Assembly (NCBI GenBank): GCA_002343715.1
Contig: DDSA01000018.1
Span: 1 to 10,644, forward strand
Source: Phycisphaerales bacterium UBA2402
Lineage (GTDB): Bacteria > Planctomycetota > Phycisphaerae > Phycisphaerales > UBA1924
DNA: 10,644 nt
Direction of reading: 5' to 3'
A program made the position numbers and the translations under genes. Below, piece by piece: positions 7,285 to 10,644 of this stretch; positions within the stretch are counted from its first letter, which is position 1, and every line of letters starts with the position of its first letter. The notes beneath the pieces were generated by a model. That model was not told where the DNA came from and did not search any database. It saw only the letters and a program-made list of their open reading frames with translations.

Positions 7285-7311
7285 TATTTGTGGACAATGA
7301 TATCCTATATT
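7285..7311. promoter_or_regulatory. AT-rich island between divergent nap units; likely promoter/operator
   Basis: The 135-bp gap between the tetraheme gene and napD contains one sharply AT-rich block (20 of 27 bases A/T) in otherwise GC-rich sequence. It holds the palindrome TTGT-GG-ACAA (7288-7297), the palindrome GATATC (7299-7304) and a -10-like TATATT (7306-7311) for the plus strand. Read on the minus strand, TATCAT is a possible -10 for the cytochrome operon. No -35 with good spacing was found and it does not match the FNR consensus TTGAT-N4-ATCAA. Position and composition suggest control of both units; the factor is unknown. Confidence 0.4.
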
Positions 7312-7391
7312 CGGCGGCGTGACCAGACAGCGCGGCGGTCGCGGCATCGAACGGCACGACCGGGTACAGTCCGCGTGAGGATACGCGCAGC

Positions 7392-7395
7392 GGAG
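7392..7395 (+). promoter_or_regulatory. Ribosome binding site of napD
   Basis: GGAG ends 6 bases before ATG 7402. It supports this start over the in-frame GTG at 7375. Confidence 0.6.
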
Positions 7396-7401
7396 CACGC
7401 G

Positions 7402-7689
7402 ATGGCGATCAGTGGATTGGTCCTGACACTCTCCGACGATGACGCGGCCGATTCGGCGCTGGCGGTCCTGTCGATGGATCCGCGCCTGACCCTCGGTGAA
7501 CGATTCGGCCGAAAACTCGCGGTAGTCGCGGAGACACCCGGCGTCGAATCGGATCGACAACTCTGGGATGATCTGTCGCGGACCCCGGGCATCACCCACG
7601 TCGACATCACCTACGTTCACCTCGACCAGGTCCCCGTCACGGGCGGGGCCGGTCCATCTCCGTCGGAGAAGACACATGCAGACCGTTGA
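7402..7689 (+). CDS. napD: NapD, chaperone for nitrate reductase maturation
   Basis: The 95-aa cytoplasmic protein matches NapD in size and layout. It opens with [10 protein letters not shown], equivalent to the family's ISSLVV-type first beta strand. An Ala-rich helix follows (about 15-25), then RKLAVVAET (37-45), a helix with [14 protein letters not shown] (51-64) and a last strand [11 protein letters not shown] (67-77), a ferredoxin-like fold. In studied bacteria NapD binds the Tat signal of NapA and holds back export until the molybdenum cofactor is inserted. It lies directly before napA and overlaps it by 14 bases, consistent with one mRNA and coupled synthesis of chaperone and client. 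Sequence identity to well-known NapD proteins is low by eye, as is usual for this family; the location makes the call secure. The last 18 residues are a polar tail. Confidence 0.88.
   Translation: MAISGLVLTLSDDDAADSALAVLSMDPRLTLGERFGRKLAVVAETPGVESDRQLWDDLSRTPGITHVDITYVHLDQVPVTGGAGPSPSEKTHADR
7665..7668 (+). promoter_or_regulatory. Ribosome binding site fixing the napA start
   Basis: GGAG within the napD coding region ends 7 bases before ATG 7676. It selects this ATG, which opens directly onto the Tat signal, over the longer open frame reaching back to 7568. Confidence 0.65.
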
Positions 7690-10090
7690 TCGTCGGACGT
7701 TCGTCAAGGCATCGGCGATGGCCGCGGCGACCGCGGCGGCGGCGGGGGGTGCTCGCGCGTTCTCTCTGCCCGTGCTCGATGAGCCGCCCGCGGCCTCCGG
7801 CCTCAAGTGGCAGAAAGCCCCGTGCCGGTTCTGCGGCACGGGGTGCCACGTGATGGTCGGCACCGAGAACGGTCGCGTGGTGGCGATCCAGGGAGATCAG
7901 AAAGCGGAGGTCAACAAGGGCCTGCTGTGCGTGAAGGGCTACCACGTGGGGTTGGCGCTCTACGGGAAGGACCGTCTGACCACACCCCTGCTCCGGCGCG
8001 ACGGGGTGCTCTCGCCGATCTCCTGGGAAGAGGCCATCGACATCGTGGCGAAGCGGATCGCCGCGAACCCCAAGGGCTTTTCCTTCTACGGCTCGGGTCA
8101 ATGGACGATCCCCGAGGGGTACGCCGCGAACAAGTTTGTCAAGGCCGGGCTGGGAACGAACCTCATCGACGCGAACCCGCGTTTGTGCATGGCCTCGGCG
8201 GTGACGGGCTTCATTTCGACCTTCGGCGTGGATGAGCCGCCGGGCGTGTACGACGACATCGAGGCCTGCGATGTCGCGATCATGTGGGGCAACAACATGG
8301 CGGAGATGCACCCGGTGCTCTTCTCCCGCCTGGTGGACCGCCGTTCACGCGGCGAGAAGGTGACGATCATCGACCTCACCACGCGCCGGACGCGCACGAG
8401 CGACCTGGCGGACCACGTGCTGTTCTTCAAGCCCAACGGCGATCTCGCGCTGGCCAACGGCATCGCCCACATCCTGATCAAGAGCGGGAAATACGACCGG
8501 GCCTTCGTGGAAGCGCACTGCAACTTCCGGCAGCTGGGCGAAAGCCCCGACGGCAAGACGGCCCCGGACATGCTCGGCATGCCGATGACGTTCGAGCAGT
8601 TCGCCCGCGCGGTCGAGCCGTACACGCCGGAGAAAGTCGAGGAACTCTCGGGCGTCGCGGCGGAGAAGGTTCGGATGCTCGGCGAGATGTTCTGCCGGCG
8701 CGATGTCCGGATCAACAGTTTCTGGTGCATGGGCTTCAACCAGCACACCCGGGGCACGGCCATCAACTGCATCGTGCACGGCATCCATCTGCTCTCGGGG
8801 CACTTCGGCAAGCCCGGCGACGCGGCCACGAGCCTGACGGGGCAACCATCCGCCTGCGGCACCGCGCGCGAGGTCGGGACGCTGTGCCACCTCCTGCCCG
8901 GGGGTCTGGCGGTGGTGAACCCCGATCATCGCCAGATCGCCGAGGAGTATTGGAACGTGCCCGCGGGCCGCCTGAGCGGGACGATCGGTCTGCACGCCGT
9001 GGAACTTTTCAAGCGGTTCAATACGCCAACCGACCAGGGCGGCGACATCACGACCATCTGGGTGCAGGTCACCAACCCGGGTCAGACGATGCCGAACCTG
9101 AACCGCAACTTCCGGCAGAAGAAGAATCTCGCGGACAAGTTCCTCATCGTGTCCGATGTCTATCCCACGGCGACCACCGAACTGGCCGACCTGATCCTGC
9201 CCAGCGCGATGTGGGTGGAGAAGAACGGCATGTACGGCAACAGCGAGCGCCGCACTCACCAGTGGTTCAAGATGGTGCCGCCGCCCGGCCAGGCCCGCGA
9301 CGACTGCTGGCAGACCATCGCCGTCTCGAAGCGGATGCTCGACCTCGGGTTCGAGGGGATGAAGGACAAGGACGGGAAGTGGCTCTTCCGCACCGCCGAT
9401 GAGTCCGGGCGCGAGGTGCCCATCTGGGACTGGGACCGCTTCTACGACGTCAACGTCGATGAGCGCCTTTTCAACGAGTACCGCAAGTTCAGCCGCCACA
9501 AGCACAAGGACCTCGCCCCCTACAGCGAGTACGTCAAGGCCCGGGGGCTGCGCTGGCCCGTGGTGCAACAGGCCGACGGGTCGTGGAAAGAGACTCGCTG
9601 GCGCTTCAGCGGGTTCGATGATCCATACGTTGCCAAGGGCAAGGATTTCCAGTTCTATCACTCCGTCACCAAGGACGACAAGGCCCTGATCTGGTTCCGG
9701 CCCCACGAGTTCCCGCCCGAGATGCCCGATGCCGAGTTCCCGTTCTGGCTCTGCACCGGCCGTGTGCTGGAGCACTGGCACACCGGTTCGATGACCCGGC
9801 GTGTTCCGGAGCTCTACAAGGCGATGCCCGACGCCTGGATCTACATGAACCCGGACGACGCCAGGAAGCGTGGGCTGCAGCGTGGCGACGTGGTCAAGGT
9901 CGCGACGCGGCGCGGCGAGATTCAGGTTCGTGTCGAAACCCGCGGTCGCAACAAGCCCCCCGCCGGGCTCGTTTTCGTGCCGTTCTTTGACGAGCACCGC
10001 CTGGTCAACAAGCTGACCCTGGACGCGACTTGCCCGATCTCGAAAGAGACCGATTACAAGAAATGCGCGGTGAAGGTGATGAAGGCCTGA
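7676..10090 (+). CDS. napA: NapA, periplasmic nitrate reductase catalytic subunit
   Basis: The 804-aa molybdoprotein reduces nitrate to nitrite in the periplasm. A Tat signal is present ([16 protein letters not shown], residues 5-20). The [4Fe-4S] site is CRFCGTGC (50-57) plus C85, followed by conserved K87 (CVKG), which bridges electron flow to the cofactor. [16 protein letters not shown] (139-154) and [10 protein letters not shown] (167-176) are NapA signatures, with C171 the expected Mo ligand; this separates it from formate dehydrogenases and from NasA-like enzymes. Further family blocks are [54 protein letters not shown] and the end [13 protein letters not shown]. Length is normal and no domain is missing. 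All 16 Cys codons are TGC, in line with the host's G/C-ending usage. It is co-transcribed with napD. No napB is found in the window, so the direct electron donor is probably the divergently encoded tetraheme cytochrome (inference). Confidence 0.97.
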   Translation: MQTVDRRTFVKASAMAAATAAAAGGARAFSLPVLDEPPAASGLKWQKAPCRFCGTGCHVMVGTENGRVVAIQGDQKAEVNKGLLCVKGYHVGLALYGKDRLTTPLLRRDGVLSPISWEEAIDIVAKRIAANPKGFSFYGSGQWTIPEGYAANKFVKAGLGTNLIDANPRLCMASAVTGFISTFGVDEPPGVYDDIEACDVAIMWGNNMAEMHPVLFSRLVDRRSRGEKVTIIDLTTRRTRTSDLADHVLFFKPNGDLALANGIAHILIKSGKYDRAFVEAHCNFRQLGESPDGKTAPDMLGMPMTFEQFARAVEPYTPEKVEELSGVAAEKVRMLGEMFCRRDVRINSFWCMGFNQHTRGTAINCIVHGIHLLSGHFGKPGDAATSLTGQPSACGTAREVGTLCHLLPGGLAVVNPDHRQIAEEYWNVPAGRLSGTIGLHAVELFKRFNTPTDQGGDITTIWVQVTNPGQTMPNLNRNFRQKKNLADKFLIVSDVYPTATTELADLILPSAMWVEKNGMYGNSERRTHQWFKMVPPPGQARDDCWQTIAVSKRMLDLGFEGMKDKDGKWLFRTADESGREVPIWDWDRFYDVNVDERLFNEYRKFSRHKHKDLAPYSEYVKARGLRWPVVQQADGSWKETRWRFSGFDDPYVAKGKDFQFYHSVTKDDKALIWFRPHEFPPEMPDAEFPFWLCTGRVLEHWHTGSMTRRVPELYKAMPDAWIYMNPDDARKRGLQRGDVVKVATRRGEIQVRVETRGRNKPPAGLVFVPFFDEHRLVNKLTLDATCPISKETDYKKCAVKVMKA

Positions 10091-10120
10091 TACCACGAGG
10101 TGTGAGCGCAGTCCCCCCTC

Positions 10121-10137
10121 TCCGGCATCGCGCCGGA
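10121..10137. terminator. Short perfect hairpin after napA; possible terminator or attenuator
   Basis: TCCGGC (10121-10126) and GCCGGA (10132-10137) form a perfect 6-bp stem with a 5-base loop, 30 bases after the napA stop. Flanking CCCCCC and GGGG runs could extend the pairing imperfectly. No U-run follows. If it terminates, napDA would originally have ended here, before napG. Confidence 0.3.
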
Positions 10138-10165
10138 CCGTCGGGGCGGTGTTTGCTCGACGATC

Positions 10166-10644
10166 ATGAGCGATATGCAAAATACAAGTGAAAAGCCGGC
10201 TGCTGCAGCAAGTCTGCCTGCCACGTCGCGCCGCCGCTTCCTGAAGGATGCGGCAGGGGTGGCTGGAGGGGCAGGCTTGATGGCGCTGGCGGCTGGCTTG
10301 TATTCGAAGCAGGCGTCGGCGCTGCCGGCGACGGCGCTGCGCCCGCCCGGTGCACTGGCTGAAGGCGATTTTCTCGCAGCCTGTGTGCGTTGCGGCCTGT
10401 GTGTGCGCGACTGCCCGTACGACACCCTGAAGCTGGCCGAACTGGGTGACGGTGTGGCCAGTGGCACGCCTTACTTCGAGGCACGCAAGATCCCGTGCGA
10501 GATGTGCGAGGACATCCCCTGCGTCAAAGCCTGTCCGACCGGTGCCCTCACACACGCGCTGACCGACATCAACCGCGCGCGCATGGGCCTTGCCGTCCTC
10601 GCCGACCAGGAGACTTGCCTGAACTTCCTCGGCATGCGCTGCGA
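10166..10644 (+). CDS. napG: NapG, Tat-exported ferredoxin of the NapGH electron-input module, 3'-truncated
   Basis: The window holds the first 159 codons; the frame is open to the end. A Tat signal is visible ([11 protein letters not shown], residues 21-31, then a hydrophobic stretch). Two complete cluster motifs follow: [11 protein letters not shown] (73-83) and [13 protein letters not shown] (111-123). A third begins at C151 and C159 (CLNFLGMRC). [23 protein letters not shown] and ARMGLAVL match NapG closely. NapG works with the membrane quinol dehydrogenase NapH, expected just downstream. The gene starts 75 bases after napA, with no Shine-Dalgarno before ATG 10166. Codon use is unlike napA: 7 GCA and 5 GCT Ala codons within 159 codons and 3 TGT among 10 Cys codons. 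The protein looks proteobacterial, especially betaproteobacterial, by eye. Identity as NapG is firm; its origin is open (transfer or assembly join). Confidence 0.95.
   Translation, partial: MSDMQNTSEKPAAAASLPATSRRRFLKDAAGVAGGAGLMALAAGLYSKQASALPATALRPPGALAEGDFLAACVRCGLCVRDCPYDTLKLAELGDGVASGTPYFEARKIPCEMCEDIPCVKACPTGALTHALTDINRARMGLAVLADQETCLNFLGMRC

Noticed and set aside
7288..7297. DnaA-box-like sequence (TTGTCCACA on the minus strand) as a sign of a replication origin.
   Set aside because: It is a single copy with one mismatch to the consensus and no dnaA, dnaN or cluster of boxes nearby.
7288..7297. FNR/Crp binding site.
   Set aside because: TTGT-GG-ACAA has a 2-base spacer and arms that do not match TTGAT-N4-ATCAA or TGTGA-N6-TCACA; only an unspecified operator is supported.
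7568..7675. Longer NapA start within napD.
   Set aside because: ATG 7676 has GGAG at 7 bases and opens straight into the Tat signal; the longer form would bury that signal internally.
8345..10555. A 736-codon open frame on the minus strand, opposite napA and napG.
   Set aside because: It lies antisense to two clearly conserved genes, has low-complexity Arg/Ala/Val/His-rich translation without recognisable domains, and such frames are expected opposite G/C-biased codons.
1..10644. tRNA, rRNA, CRISPR arrays, insertion sequences or tandem repeats.
   Set aside because: Reading both strands showed no cloverleaf, spaced direct repeats, transposase or terminal inverted repeats. The codon break at napG has no mobile-element signature within the window.

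Overview
The window is GC-rich bacterial DNA, most likely from a planctomycete of the Phycisphaerae type. This rests on a secreted protein ending in an IPAPGALALAG-type PEP-CTERM anchor, an FAD-dependent oxidoreductase with the GGQLTSQ motif of families expanded in Planctomycetes, several genes without a Shine-Dalgarno sequence, and strong G/C third-position bias. This is inference from gene content; no search was run.

Left part (1-3688). It opens inside an FAD-dependent oxidoreductase gene (5' end cut off). A perfect 12-bp hairpin separates this gene from a convergent gene for an exported PEP-CTERM protein. Divergent from that gene is a stand-alone Acr3-type arsenite efflux permease, with its conserved Cys and Glu residues visible. 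An imperfect inverted repeat lies between acr3 and the end of the next, convergent operon.

Right part (3749-10644). This is a periplasmic nitrate-reduction locus in two divergent units around a 135-bp intergenic region with an AT-rich island at about 7285-7311. The minus-strand unit encodes a membrane-anchored tetraheme cytochrome c, a Tat-exported ferredoxin with four [4Fe-4S] sites (NrfC/DsrO type), a ten-helix NrfD/PsrC quinol-oxidising subunit, and a 147-aa protein of unknown function. These genes overlap by 8, 4 and 4 bases and are probably translationally coupled. The plus-strand unit encodes NapD (Tat-proofreading chaperone) and NapA (catalytic Mo-bisMGD nitrate reductase), overlapping by 14 bases. 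After a 75-bp gap comes the first part of NapG, cut off by the window end.

Proposed working scheme (inference): menaquinol is oxidised by the NrfD-like subunit, electrons pass through the four-cluster protein and the tetraheme cytochrome, and NapA reduces nitrate in the periplasm. No NapB or NapC is visible, so the NrfCD-tetraheme module may replace them. NapG, normally paired with NapH, would be a second electron-input route.

The napG fragment differs in codon use from napA next to it (7 GCA codons in 159; TGT for 3 of 10 Cys against 0 of 16 in napA), and its protein looks strongly proteobacterial. That points to horizontal acquisition or a chimeric assembly join near 10100-10166. This join, the hybrid nap architecture and the unknown 147-aa protein are the points most worth checking.
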